NCBI GenBank assembly: GCA_020847495.1
Contig: JADLCA010000447.1
Coordinates: forward strand, 1 to 32,808
Origin: Candidatus Hydrogenedentota bacterium
Lineage (GTDB): Bacteria > Hydrogenedentota > Hydrogenedentia > Hydrogenedentales > SLHB01
Length of the DNA: 32,808 nucleotides
Direction of reading: 5' to 3'
Positions within the stretch are counted from its first letter, which is position 1. Every line of letters starts with the position of its first letter. The notes below the pieces were generated by a model. The model was given only the letters and a program-made list of their open reading frames with translations. It was not told the origin of the DNA and searched no databases. Below are positions 1 to 8,084 of this stretch, piece by piece. A program made the translations under genes and the position numbers.

Positions 1-1
1 T

Positions 2-520
2 CTCGCCCGGGCCGCGGGGTGCGAGCCATGGGTAAAACTCGAGCTGACGCCCGAACCACGCTACCTGCTCCCCGATCCGATTGAAACACTGCGCGCCGCG
101 GAACTGCTTGTGAAGGATGGATTTGTCGTGCTGCCATACATCCAGGCCGACCCGGTCCTCGCGAAGCGCCTCGAAGAAGCGGGCACGGCAACCGTCATGC
201 CTCTGGGCGCGCCCATCGGCAGCAACCGAGGCGTCAAGACGCGCGACCTCATCCGGATCATCATCGAAAAGGCCCGCGTGCCGGTCGTCGTGGACGCGGG
301 ACTCGGCGCGCCGTCGCATGCCGCAGAATCCATGGAACTCGGCGCGGACGCCGTGCTCGTGAACACCGCCCTCGCCGATGCACACGATCACGCCGCCATG
401 GCCCGCGCCTTCGCGATGGCCACCGAAGCCGGCCGCATGGCCTACCTCGCCGGGCTCGGCCCCGTCCGCGACACCGCCGAGGCGTCATCTCCCCTCACCG
501 GTTTCCTCGATAGCCTGTAG
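2..520 (+). CDS. thiG: Thiazole synthase ThiG, C-terminal part (5' end outside window)
   Basis: ThiG forms the thiazole phosphate ring of thiamine from deoxyxylulose 5-phosphate, dehydroglycine and the ThiS thiocarboxylate. The reading frame is open from base 2, and residues before the first ATG still match the family ([18 protein letters not shown]), so the gene enters from the left and the ATG at 110 is internal. Visible family signatures are the phosphate-binding GAPIGSNRG and [20 protein letters not shown], followed by ADAVLVNTA. The N-terminal half with the Schiff-base lysine lies outside the window. The end looks complete, with a TAG stop at 518-520. No other thi gene is seen downstream, so any thiamine operon would lie to the left. 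Confidence 0.95.
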   Translation, partial: LARAAGCEPWVKLELTPEPRYLLPDPIETLRAAELLVKDGFVVLPYIQADPVLAKRLEEAGTATVMPLGAPIGSNRGVKTRDLIRIIIEKARVPVVVDAGLGAPSHAAESMELGADAVLVNTALADAHDHAAMARAFAMATEAGRMAYLAGLGPVRDTAEASSPLTGFLDSL

Positions 521-562
521 TGCATTCAGGGTATCCTGGGGATCGGTCACTCGCTTCACGGC

Positions 563-603
563 ATTCGTCCGTCCGATCGGTCCTATTCGTCCGATCCGTC
601 GGA
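563..603. repeat. CCGATCSGT-type short tandem repeat (copy 1)
   Basis: A degenerate tandem array of about 10-base units of the type CGTCCGATCGGTC and CGTCCGATCCGTC lies between thiG and the family-A repeat element. A cleaner array of the same unit is at 7931-7974. It has no convincing coding content. Its function is unknown. Confidence 0.6.
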
Positions 604-614
604 TAACCGCTAAA

Positions 615-891
615 GACACAGGCGAGGGCGCCTGTGCCACACTCGCTTGCCCAGCCTTGGGTTTCTTCTTCTATTCTCCGGTCCTCGATTTGCACGAAGA
701 CCAGAAAAATCTCAAACAGCCAGGGGCCGTGGATAGCCGTGTGGCACAGGCGACGGCGCATGTGCCACACTCGCTTCCCCAGCCTCGGGCTTCTTCAATT
801 CTCCGGTCCTTGGCTCGCACGAAGACCAGAAGAATCTCAAACAGCCAGGGGCCGTGGATAGCCGTGTGGCACAGGCGCCCTCGCCTGTGTC
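615..891. repeat. Family A inverted-end element, tandemly expanded copy (A1)
   Basis: The element is bounded by two inverted copies of a hairpin half: CACAGGCG-AGGG-CGCCTGTG on the left (about 617-636) and its reverse complement on the right (about 870-889), each followed inward by GTGTGGC/GCCACAC. In the middle (739-770) a right half and a left half are fused into one palindrome, GTGTGGCACA...TGTGCCACAC. Two near-identical internal units, both containing AAACAGCCAGGGGCCGTGG, lie on either side. The length (277 bp) equals the 153 bp of copies A2 and A3 plus one extra 124-bp unit. The right end lies 1 base from the stop codon of the minus-strand glycosyltransferase. No open frame in it looks genuine. 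Confidence 0.85.
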
Positions 892-892
892 T

Positions 893-1867
893 TCAATCCG
901 CAGACTCGCCTTCTCCCATCAGTCGCTTCAATTCGTCGATCGAGATGCGCCTTGTCCTTTGGATCTTCCTGCGCTCGCGCAGGCAATGCGGTATCGCTGT
1001 CAGCGTGTCGAAGCCCGCCGCTCCGAGCATGGCCAACGCGCGCACGAGCCCGAACTCCGTGCGCGCCGAGGACACCAGCCTGCGCGCCTGGTGCAATCGC
1101 TCACGCACGATCGACGGGAAGTTGCGCACGAATAGCGGCAATGGGAGATTCTTGATTATCAACAGCGCGTGGTTGCGAAAACACTGCCGCGAACGCCACC
1201 ACGTCTTGCCGCCCAGGCTCGCAGAGCCGACATGATACGCAATCGCCTCGCGCACGAGATTGGCATCGAAGCCTGCGAGCCTCGCGCGGAAGTTCAGATC
1301 GCTGTCTTCAAAGTACGCGATGAATCGTTCGTCCAGCAGGCCCACGCGGTCGAAGACCTCGCGTCTGTACAGACCCGCTCCGCCGGAGACACCGAATATA
1401 GTCTTCGGGAATCGGAATCCTTCAAGACGCTGACGAAAACCAATTGCTTCCGGCCGCCCGTCTGCACGTTGCCGATCGCCCGCGGAGTAGATTGTGTCCG
1501 GGTCGTCGCGGAAAAGCGCCAGCGGCGCGAGCATTGCCGCAACGCCTTCGCACGCCGCTTCCATCAGGCGTTCCAAGCAATCCGCCGCAAGCGTCATGTC
1601 GTTGTTCAGTAGAAACACCCAATCGCCGGTCGCGGCGCGAATTCCCGAGTTGACGGCTGCGCAGAAGCCCGAGTTCTTCTCCAGACGCACAAGCCGCACG
1701 TCCGGCCATTCGCGCGCGACATAGACAGCGGTGTCATCTGTCGACCCATCGTCCACCACAATGATTTCGCCGGCTTGCCGCGATTGCGCCGCAAGCGACT
1801 TCAGGCATTCCGCGAGCAAGTCGCGGTGGTTCCAGGTTGGTATGACGACACTCAGAGTCGCGCTCAT
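893..1867 (-). CDS. Family 2 glycosyltransferase
   Basis: The 324-residue protein has a GT-A fold that transfers a sugar from a nucleotide donor to a growing glycan, probably at the cytoplasmic face of the membrane. Seen: an N-terminal LSVVIPTWN, the nucleotide-binding VVDDGSTDDT, the metal-binding region LLNNDMTL, and the acceptor-side EDSDLNFR typical of rhamnosyl-type GT2 enzymes (WbbL-like). The track ORF begins 50 codons earlier, but ATG at 1867 is preferred. It overlaps the upstream methyltransferase stop as ATGA (4 bases), which indicates translational coupling, and the motif begins right after it. The gene is last in a three-gene minus-strand set with the methyltransferase and a membrane GT-C-like protein. 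The sugar and the product are unknown. Confidence 0.9.
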   Translation of the reverse strand: MSATLSVVIPTWNHRDLLAECLKSLAAQSRQAGEIIVVDDGSTDDTAVYVAREWPDVRLVRLEKNSGFCAAVNSGIRAATGDWVFLLNNDMTLAADCLERLMEAACEGVAAMLAPLALFRDDPDTIYSAGDRQRADGRPEAIGFRQRLEGFRFPKTIFGVSGGAGLYRREVFDRVGLLDERFIAYFEDSDLNFRARLAGFDANLVREAIAYHVGSASLGGKTWWRSRQCFRNHALLIIKNLPLPLFVRNFPSIVRERLHQARRLVSSARTEFGLVRALAMLGAAGFDTLTAIPHCLRERRKIQRTRRISIDELKRLMGEGESAD

Positions 1868-2622
1868 GACCGGGGCTCCATCCATACAATGGCCCGGTAG
1901 CACGCGCCGAAATGCATGAGGCACAACAGCGGCGTACACCATCGCAGGAAGACCTGGCACAGCGCATTGCCGCGTCCCGGCCACCCGCACATCAGGATGC
2001 GCCACATGAAGGTCCACACGCGCGCGTTGGCGTTCTTATCCACCGTGATACGACGCCCCGCGCCCGCGTGCCGCGCAATGGTATCTGCAATCTCCCGCAC
2101 ATCCGGCAGCGGGAACTGCGCGTGCTCTTCGAGCCATTTCAGTTGGCGTCCACAAAAGGCGAAGTGCTCCATGCGGATCATCTGTTCCGCGCGCGCAGCG
2201 GCCTCGCCGGAGGGAAAGCCTACCGCGGCGACGCCCGGCGCCGCGGTCACGCGGACGATCTCGCGCGCGGCGCGTTCACGCGTGTCCGCGTCGAAATGCT
2301 CAAACGTGTCGATGCAGACACAGACTTCGAACGCGCCGTCGCGAAAGGGCAATGCGCCCGCGTCCGCCACGACCGGAAGCACAGGTTGGGCCCCGCGCGC
2401 CGCAGCAAGATGCGCACGCGCCACGTCCACGCAGATCGTGCGCGTGCCGGTGAACCGCGCGAGGCCGTTCTCGTTTGCGCCGATTTCCAGCACGCGCGCG
2501 CCTTCACGCAGAAAGCGGCGCACGCGCCGCGCGACGGGCATGTAACGCATAGCCCAGTCCGGATAACCGCGCCCGTCCTTCTCGGCGTACGCGCGCAGTC
2601 TCTCACCGATTCCCTTGCCCAC
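1864..2622 (-). CDS. Class I SAM-dependent methyltransferase
   Basis: This 252-residue protein has a Rossmann-type methyltransferase core. Motif I reads VLEIGANENGLARF near residue 45, followed by the acidic strand TICVDVA, the adenine-region VVADAGALPFRDGAFEV, and CIDTFEHF as motif IV. The family is that of Methyltransf_11/23 enzymes, often glycan or lipid modifiers. The C-terminal third is cysteine- and tryptophan-rich and could lie against a membrane (ALCQVFLRWCTPLLCLM). It starts at GTG 2622, six bases after the stop of the membrane protein, and overlaps the glycosyltransferase start by four bases. The arrangement suggests methylation of a sugar or lipid-linked intermediate, but the substrate cannot be read from the sequence. 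Confidence 0.85.
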   Translation of the reverse strand: MGKGIGERLRAYAEKDGRGYPDWAMRYMPVARRVRRFLREGARVLEIGANENGLARFTGTRTICVDVARAHLAAARGAQPVLPVVADAGALPFRDGAFEVCVCIDTFEHFDADTRERAAREIVRVTAAPGVAAVGFPSGEAAARAEQMIRMEHFAFCGRQLKWLEEHAQFPLPDVREIADTIARHAGAGRRITVDKNANARVWTFMWRILMCGWPGRGNALCQVFLRWCTPLLCLMHFGACYRAIVWMEPRS

Positions 2623-2628
2623 GCGCGT

Positions 2629-4425
2629 TCAGCCGCCTCCCCAGTCCACTTCGTAGATCTCCACGATCTCCCGGCCGCGCGCCTTCGGGCGCTCGATGTC
2701 AAAGCGCTGGAGCAACTGGAAATGCGCCGTGTCCGCACGCCAGGCTTCAAGCACCTCTCCCACGCCGGTTTCGCGAAACGCCGGTGACTCCGTAACATAC
2801 GCCTCGGGATACAGCAGGTAGCGAATGCCATGCGCGCGCAGCCAGTCCAAGCGCTTCGCGCTATCCATCGGCACCAGCGGCTTCAATGCTTCAAAATTCA
2901 CGAAGCTGGGCCCTTCGTAATAGTAGCCGCGCGGGTCAAGCGTAAGCAGCACTCCGCGCGTGTCCAGGTGTTCGTTTCCCCACGCAAACGCCGAATACCG
3001 TTCCACGCGGCGCGACAGATACGAGTCTCTGCTTTCCAGTCCCACCGCCGCCGGCAAGCGAATCATGGCCAGTGCGCCCGCGAGCGCAATGCCCACGGCA
3101 TAGCACCCGCCCAGCACCAGCCATACAAGCGGTTTCAAGCGCGACGCGCGGCACGCCGACACAGCGCCCACAACGATCATCGGCGCGAAAAACGGCGCGA
3201 GATACCGCGCGAAGCGCCGGAAGAAGAACATGCAGGCAATACCCGCGCCGCTGAATGCGCCCACGCGCCGCGCCTGTGCTCCGCCTGCTATCAACCCTGG
3301 AATCCCCAGCAGCAAGAGCGCGAGCCCGGGCGAGTCCATCCATCCGCCGTATGCCCGCGGTTGCAGCACAACGCGAAGGGGAAACAGGATGAAGTCGAGC
3401 GCACCGGTGCCTTGAATCGATGAATGATTGAGGACCAACGCAGCGTCCACATCCGGCACGGTCGCGGGCCCAAACCACTGTGAAAACAACGGGTAGAAGG
3501 GATTGCCCGAGACGGCCGCGCTCCGCGCGAGCCACGGGAACGCCCCCAGCGTTGCGTACATCGAGAACAGCGTGACCGCGCGCAAGCGGCCCGTGCCGCG
3601 CTCCACGAGCGTCATCCCCGCCAACAGCGCGCAAGCTAGGTAGCCGGTGTGCCGCACTCCGCATGACGAGCCCGCCAGCAACCCGGCCATCAGCAGCCAT
3701 GGCGTATGGCGGTCGTGCCGCCAGGCCAGCCATGCATTCAGCGCCGCGAGCGTTATGGCCGTGAACGCGAGGTCCAGCGACGGGTTTCCTGCCTGATCGA
3801 TGAAAAGCGGCATCGTCGCAACCAGCGCCGCCGCGATGAGCCCGCAACGCCTCCCCTCCAATCGCGCGCCCATCGAGTACGCCATGCCGCACGCCAGCGC
3901 CGCGAACAGCCAGCTTACGAGGGTCATGCTGCGCTCGCCCTCGTAGATTGCCACAGCATAAAGGGTATGCATCAAGTGCGGATACGCGGAGTAATTGTTG
4001 CCGTCCACCAGCGCGATCTGTCCCGTGCGCGCGTAGTGCGCAGGCAATGCGGCGTGGGCCACGCCGGCATCCCATCCGGTCACTGGGGCAAGCGCGCAGA
4101 TGAAGGTCATGAACAACACGCAGACAACAACGGCCAGCGATACGCGTTCGAGCCAATCGAGCGACGCCCTCACACCGCCGCACACGATCCACCCGCGCCG
4201 CGCGGCAAATGCAAGATGCACGGCACCCACGGCCGAAACGCCTGCCAGGAACCACCACGCCCCGCGCAGCGCCAGACTTCCAAACACCAGGGCCAGCAAG
4301 GCCGCTGCAATCAGGCCGATCATCACCCGGTAAGACAGACGCTCAACCCCGCCCGCGGCCGGGACAAAATGCGTGGTCCACGTCCCCAGTGCGAATGAAG
4401 CGAGTAGGAGAACGATGATACTCAT
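2629..4425 (-). CDS. Polytopic membrane protein, GT-C (GT39/PMT-like) glycosyltransferase-like
   Basis: This is a 598-residue protein with about ten to twelve hydrophobic helices through residue ~455 and a soluble C-terminal domain. After the second helical block it has TGWDAGVAHAALPAHYARTG, which matches the position and style of the first luminal loop of GT-C enzymes: an acidic residue, then a H/Y-L-P-x-A motif. Such enzymes use polyprenyl-phosphate sugars outside the membrane. ATG 4425 is chosen. The track uses GTG 4437, four codons earlier, and neither has a strong ribosome site. It is first in the cassette with the methyltransferase and GT2. The assignment to a specific GT-C family is an inference. 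A general polysaccharide-polymerase-like role is the alternative. Confidence 0.7.
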   Translation of the reverse strand: MSIIVLLLASFALGTWTTHFVPAAGGVERLSYRVMIGLIAAALLALVFGSLALRGAWWFLAGVSAVGAVHLAFAARRGWIVCGGVRASLDWLERVSLAVVVCVLFMTFICALAPVTGWDAGVAHAALPAHYARTGQIALVDGNNYSAYPHLMHTLYAVAIYEGERSMTLVSWLFAALACGMAYSMGARLEGRRCGLIAAALVATMPLFIDQAGNPSLDLAFTAITLAALNAWLAWRHDRHTPWLLMAGLLAGSSCGVRHTGYLACALLAGMTLVERGTGRLRAVTLFSMYATLGAFPWLARSAAVSGNPFYPLFSQWFGPATVPDVDAALVLNHSSIQGTGALDFILFPLRVVLQPRAYGGWMDSPGLALLLLGIPGLIAGGAQARRVGAFSGAGIACMFFFRRFARYLAPFFAPMIVVGAVSACRASRLKPLVWLVLGGCYAVGIALAGALAMIRLPAAVGLESRDSYLSRRVERYSAFAWGNEHLDTRGVLLTLDPRGYYYEGPSFVNFEALKPLVPMDSAKRLDWLRAHGIRYLLYPEAYVTESPAFRETGVGEVLEAWRADTAHFQLLQRFDIERPKARGREIVEIYEVDWGGG

Positions 4426-4790
4426 GGCTGCCCGCACGATATCACGGCCCCTGCGGAAAGAAAAGACTCGCGCTTCCGCTTCGTTTCATTGGACGTTTTT
4501 GAAGCGCGGCGCAGTCAAGCCACTGCCAGAATGACCACCCCCGGGCTCTCAAAGAGTGACGATGGACGCGAGACGTTCCCCCTTCTCGGGAATGACGCAA
4601 CAGGCAGACCATGTGCAGATCGACAAACGGACGCGCAACCCTGATACTGTCCCCCCGTCAGGAGGTGTCCGTGAACTGCCGCCTTGTATTCGGTTCAGGC
4701 ATTGCGGACAATCGAACGCGTATATGCGGCTACGCTGCGTGGTCTGCCGTGTGGCACGGACTGCGATTCAAACAAACCGGAGGACGGCCC
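4426..4790. other. Intergenic region between divergent genes; no gene seen
   Basis: It separates the minus-strand GT-C-like gene from the plus-strand DinB-like gene, so it must hold promoters for both. No strong -35/-10 pair was recognised. The short plus-strand ORF starting at 4556 lacks coding character. The DinB frame stays open back to 4611, with a second possible GTG start at 4671 (see the DinB entry). Confidence 0.5.
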
Positions 4791-5291
4791 GTGTTTCGAT
4801 CAATTGAGGACTTTCTGGCGACGTGGCGTCATGAGCAGGACGCGACTCACACCCTGTATGCGAAGTTGACGGATGCCTCCCTTGCGCAGCCAGTAGTGGA
4901 AGGCGGGCGCACGCTCGGGTTCATTGCCTGGCACACGGTTCAGACGCTGGGCGAGATGATGGCCCGCGTGGACCTGAAGGTCGATGCGCCCAGCGAGCAT
5001 GAGCCGGTTCCCGCGCACGCCGCCGACATCGTCGCAGCGCTGGACCGCGCGTCTGAATCGCTATTGGAGCAGATCAAGGTGAAGTGGTCGGATGCGACGC
5101 TGCTGGAAGAAGATGACATGTACGGCGAGCGGTGGAAGCGCGGCACGACACTCCATGCGCTGGTGGCGCACCACGCGCATCATCGCGGACAGATAACGGT
5201 GTTGATGCGGCAGGCCGGCATCGCGCCCAGCGGGGTGTATGGGCCTGCGAAAGAAGAGTGGAAGGCGTTTGGGATGGAGCCGTTGCCGTAA
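4791..5291 (+). CDS. DinB/YfiT-type four-helix metal-binding protein
   Basis: This 166-residue protein is of usual DinB size. DinB-fold proteins are small four-helix bundles that bind a divalent metal through three histidines and include thiol transferases and damage-inducible proteins. Here the histidines are His48 in IAWHTVQ, and His127 and His131 in HHAHHRGQ, followed by the family's conserved GQ and a proline-rich C-terminal tail. Start choice: GTG 4791 is preceded by GGAGGA at a 6-base spacing and gives a typical N-terminus (FRSIEDFLATW). GTG 4671 also has AGGAGG at 5 bases, but it would add 40 residues with no family resemblance. The substrate is unknown. Confidence 0.85.
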   Translation: MFRSIEDFLATWRHEQDATHTLYAKLTDASLAQPVVEGGRTLGFIAWHTVQTLGEMMARVDLKVDAPSEHEPVPAHAADIVAALDRASESLLEQIKVKWSDATLLEEDDMYGERWKRGTTLHALVAHHAHHRGQITVLMRQAGIAPSGVYGPAKEEWKAFGMEPLP

Positions 5292-5354
5292 GGGGCGCGC
5301 CCCCGCCCATGAAGGGCGGCCGGTGGACACGGACGTGCACGGACCGGCACGGAC

Positions 5355-5442
5355 ACATCCCCCTCGACCGTGCGGGCCTGCCCCCTTCAAAGGGGAACCT
5401 TGTGCGCGCGCCCTTCGGGCCGCGCGTTTTTGCGGCCCATGG
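5355..5442. repeat. Family B palindromic repeat, partial copy (B1)
   Basis: It starts with ACATCCCCCTCG and contains TGCGGGCCTGCCCCCTTCAA-type sequence, a CCCTTCGGGCCGCG hairpin and GCGGCCCA. The order is the same as in the left part of B2 (25851-26032). The inverted right end seen in B2 and B3 is not present here. Just to the left (5325-5355) lies a degenerate CACGGAC-type repeat. It is 3' of the DinB-like gene. Confidence 0.75.
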
Positions 5443-5465
5443 CGTTCGTTTAATCATCCTGAAAA

Positions 5466-5588
5466 CGGCAGTTGAATGGGACTGATACCGACTTTCGCGT
5501 AGGCTTTGCGCGCCGAGACTCATCTCTCCCGGCAGCGAAACACGGTGTCTCTCCCTCGCACGTTAAACCCGAGCGCGTTCAACTGCCG
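5466..5588. repeat. Family C inverted repeat with outer terminal repeats (C1)
   Basis: Outer ends CGGCAGTTGAA (5466-5476) and TTCAACTGCCG (5578-5588) are exact inverted repeats. Inside are hairpin arms GGGACTGATACCGACTTTCGC-like (5478-5498) and its imperfect inverse GCGAAACACGGTGTC-like (5535-5555). Its right edge is 9 bases from the stop codon of glgC on the minus strand, as in copies C2 and C3, which also directly follow minus-strand stops. It may fold in the 3' end of the mRNA. Confidence 0.8.
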
Positions 5589-5597
5589 GGTTGGGGA

Positions 5598-6908
5598 TCA
5601 GCCGATCCGGGTGCCGTCCGGGATGACCGCGTTCTTGAGAATGATCACGATGCCGTCGCGAATCGCGTAGCCATCGCCATCGGAGTCCGGCAGGGAGTCG
5701 GAACCGCGGATAACGACGTTCTTTCCGATACGGGCTCCCTTGTCCACGATGGCGTTGACGATCTCGGAATTCTCGCCAATTCCCATGGGGACTTCGCGGC
5801 GGTAGCTGCGTTCTTCCTCGTAGTAGTCGGCGCCCATGATGACGCTGCGCTCGATGCGGGCGCCGCACCGCACGACCATGCGGATGCCCACGATGGAGTC
5901 AATGATGGTCGCGTCGCAGATCTTGGTGCCTTCACACACCACCGAATTGGTGATGGAGGCGTTGCCAATTCGCGCGCCGGGCAGATACCGCGGCCGGCTG
6001 TAAATGGGTTTTCCATCCACGTGGAAGTCGAAGTTGGGGGTAGGCGAGGCCATCTGAAGGCTCGTTTCGTAGTAGGAGCGCACGGTCCCGATGTCTTCCC
6101 AATAGCCTGAAAACAGGTGGGACTGGACCCGGAGCCGATTGAGCGACTTGGGAATGACGTCCTTGCCAAAATCGATCCAGCTTGGTTCCGTACTTAGAAT
6201 GCTCTCAAGCACCTGAGGCTTGAATACGTACACGCCCATGGAGCCGAGGTAGGGCTTGCCTTCCGCCTGCAACCCGAATTCCGAAAAAACCGCGTCCGGG
6301 GTTACGAGCCGTGCGAGATCGGCTTCGGCGTTGGGTTTTTCAACGAACTCGACGATGCGCCCTTCGCCGTCCACCTTCAGAATGCCGAATCCGCGGGCTT
6401 GTTCGCGCGTCACGGGGAGGGCCGCGACTGTGATGTCCGCATCGGATTTCAGGTGGGTCTCGAGCATGGTCCGGTAATCCATTCGATAGAGCTGGTCACC
6501 GGAGAGGATGAGGTACTGGCTGGCTTGCAGGTGGTTGATCTCGCGCAAGTGTTTGCGCACCGCGTCGGCCGTGCCCTGAAACCAATCGCCGCTTTCGGCC
6601 CGCAACTCGGCCGCGAGGATTTCGACGAAGCCCTTCGAGAAGTTGTCGAACTTGTAGGTGTTGTTGATGTGCCGGTGCAGCGAGGCGCTGTTGAATTGCG
6701 TCAGCACGAAGATCCGGTTGATGCCGGAATGAATGCAGTTGCTGAGGGGAATGTCGACGAGGCGGTAGCGTCCGCCGAGGGGCACGGCGGGTTTCGCGCG
6801 TTCGGCGGTGAGCGGGGAGAGGCGCGTGCCGCGGCCTCCGCCCAGTACCAGCGCAATGATCTTTTCGTTGGTTTCCCCGATATTGACGAGCTTCTGCCGG
6901 TTCCCCAT
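5598..6908 (-). CDS. glgC: Glucose-1-phosphate adenylyltransferase (ADP-glucose synthase)
   Basis: GlgC makes ADP-glucose from ATP and glucose 1-phosphate, the committed step of bacterial glycogen synthesis. The 436-residue length is normal. Residues 23-34 read GGGRGTRLSPLT, the nucleotidyltransferase loop. They are followed by KPAVPLGGRYRLVDIPLSN, LSGDQLYRMDY (metal/substrate aspartate), GFGILKVD with FVEKP, GSMGVYVF and GYWEDIGTVRSYY. The last ~130 residues form the left-handed beta-helix typical of the family (GARIGNASITNSVV..., GIGENSEIVNAIVDKG). ATG 6908 has GAGAGG about nine bases upstream. No other glycogen gene is adjacent. The UbiA-family gene lies 65 bases upstream on the same strand, so co-transcription is possible. 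Allosteric control by glycolytic intermediates is expected from the family. Confidence 0.97.
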   Translation of the reverse strand: MGNRQKLVNIGETNEKIIALVLGGGRGTRLSPLTAERAKPAVPLGGRYRLVDIPLSNCIHSGINRIFVLTQFNSASLHRHINNTYKFDNFSKGFVEILAAELRAESGDWFQGTADAVRKHLREINHLQASQYLILSGDQLYRMDYRTMLETHLKSDADITVAALPVTREQARGFGILKVDGEGRIVEFVEKPNAEADLARLVTPDAVFSEFGLQAEGKPYLGSMGVYVFKPQVLESILSTEPSWIDFGKDVIPKSLNRLRVQSHLFSGYWEDIGTVRSYYETSLQMASPTPNFDFHVDGKPIYSRPRYLPGARIGNASITNSVVCEGTKICDATIIDSIVGIRMVVRCGARIERSVIMGADYYEEERSYRREVPMGIGENSEIVNAIVDKGARIGKNVVIRGSDSLPDSDGDGYAIRDGIVIILKNAVIPDGTRIG

Positions 6909-6973
6909 GGTCTACTGCCTCTCTTGGTTGCGCCCAGGCACAAGGCGCCAACGGACTCCGCCTGGCTCCCGCC

Positions 6974-7882
6974 TCAGCTCAGCTGGAAGATGCGCTCACC
7001 GTATATGATTGCGATACTCGCCAGTCCCCAGAGCAAGACCGTAATCAGCAGCGGCGCATCCGTCAGGAGGGTGCGGCTTGGGTCGCCCCCTCCGCGCTTA
7101 TGATGAACCAAGTAGAGGTAACGGAACAAGCCATATACCACAAATGGAAGGAGGAGATAGAGCTTGTCGGTGCCGGTGCGATGGATCACCTCGGGCGAAC
7201 AGGTGTAAATGGTGTAGGTCAACAGGGTTGCTGCCGCGAGAATGACCATCAGGGAGTCAAGATACGGCACGCTGTAGTGTCCAAGGACCTCGCGATGGTT
7301 AACTGCCTCGGCGTCGAGCAGACCGATTTCCCGGCGGCGTTTCCCCAGACCGAGGAAGAGGGCCAAAAAAAGGGTACAGACGACGAGCCAGTTCGAGAAG
7401 GCAACGTCGAGCACGACGGCCCCGGCGATACCCCGGAGCACGAATCCGCCCGCGATGGCGAGCACATCGACCAGCATGATGCGTTTCAGCACGAAGGTGT
7501 AGCACAGATTGAGCGCAAGGAACCCCAACACCGCCAAGAGAAACCGGTAGCCCAGGAAGCAGGCCGGCGCCAGGCAGGCCGCCAGGAGCAAGATCAACAG
7601 CGTCCAGGCCGCGGGCACGGGCACGCGTCCGGAGGCGATGGGGCGGTTCCGCTTGTCGGGGTGGGCACGGTCCTTCTCGATGTCCACGAGATCGTTCAGC
7701 ACGTAGACGGCGCTCGATGCCGCGCAGAGCACGAGGAAGGCGGCAAGACTGCGGAGGACCTGAGCGGGGTCCGTGAGCTGAAAGGCAAAGACCAGCGCCG
7801 CAAAGACGACGAAGTTCTTGGGCCACTGGTAAACACGCAGTGCCCCGGCGTAGGCGGCTATGAAGTTTTGGCGAGCGCTCAT
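6974..7882 (-). CDS. UbiA-family prenyltransferase, decaprenyl-phosphate phosphoribosyltransferase-like
   Basis: This 302-residue integral membrane protein has about eight or nine hydrophobic helices. The first aspartate-rich motif is [20 protein letters not shown] (residues 63-82). The HP.K.NRPIASG extension is characteristic of the subgroup that transfers 5-phosphoribose from PRPP to a polyprenyl phosphate (DPPR synthase, Rv3806c-like), rather than of quinone or heme prenyltransferases. [12 protein letters not shown] and SVPYLDSLM correspond to the second conserved region. In actinobacteria this is the first step to decaprenyl-phosphoryl arabinose. Here the end product is unknown, and no DprE-like partner is in the window. 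It starts at ATG 7882 and shares a divergent promoter region with yebC. Confidence 0.85.
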   Translation of the reverse strand: MSARQNFIAAYAGALRVYQWPKNFVVFAALVFAFQLTDPAQVLRSLAAFLVLCAASSAVYVLNDLVDIEKDRAHPDKRNRPIASGRVPVPAAWTLLILLLAACLAPACFLGYRFLLAVLGFLALNLCYTFVLKRIMLVDVLAIAGGFVLRGIAGAVVLDVAFSNWLVVCTLFLALFLGLGKRRREIGLLDAEAVNHREVLGHYSVPYLDSLMVILAAATLLTYTIYTCSPEVIHRTGTDKLYLLLPFVVYGLFRYLYLVHHKRGGGDPSRTLLTDAPLLITVLLWGLASIAIIYGERIFQLS

Positions 7883-7930
7883 GATGGCGTCTCATTCTCC
7901 GTCAGCGGACGGCGCAAGTCAAGGACTGGG

Positions 7931-7974
7931 GGTCGGACGGATCGGTCCGATCCGTCCGATCCGTCCGATCGGTC
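7931..7974. repeat. CCGATCCGT tandem repeat (copy 2)
   Basis: About four head-to-tail units of roughly 9-10 bases (GTCCGATCC type) sit in the divergent gap between the UbiA-family gene and yebC, upstream of the predicted yebC promoter. The same unit appears, more degenerate, at 563-603. It could be a simple-sequence expansion or an array of protein-binding sites. The sequence cannot decide between these. Confidence 0.75.
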
Positions 7975-7991
7975 TGAAATCTGTTTGCGCG

Positions 7992-8021
7992 TTGCGGAAG
8001 TTCGCGGAATATGGTTATAAT
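7992..8021 (+). promoter_or_regulatory. Predicted sigma70-type promoter of yebC-ruvC
   Basis: A perfect TATAAT lies at 8016-8021, with TTGCGG at 7992-7997 as a weak -35 (18-base spacer). It is about 63 bases upstream of the yebC ATG and is the only clear hexamer pair in the gap. Confidence 0.55.
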
Positions 8022-8084
8022 AAGGGGCGATTGTGCGGGAGTCTTGAATCACAACGTCATCGGGAAGTCTGGAAAGGCACGTTT

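Noticed and set aside
614-892. CRISPR-like repeats
   Set aside because: Repeats are inverted-paired with two long similar units and no array of short unique spacers; no cas gene present.
378-1235. Plus-strand ORF of 285 codons across thiG, repeat A1 and the GT2 gene
   Set aside because: It spans repeats and an antisense gene; the repeated translation (KNLKQPGAVDS, RRISNSQGPW) reflects the DNA repeat.
2936-4258. Second minus-strand frame of 440 codons within the GT-C-like gene
   Set aside because: Arg/Ala/Gly-rich shadow of the membrane protein with no membrane segments of its own.
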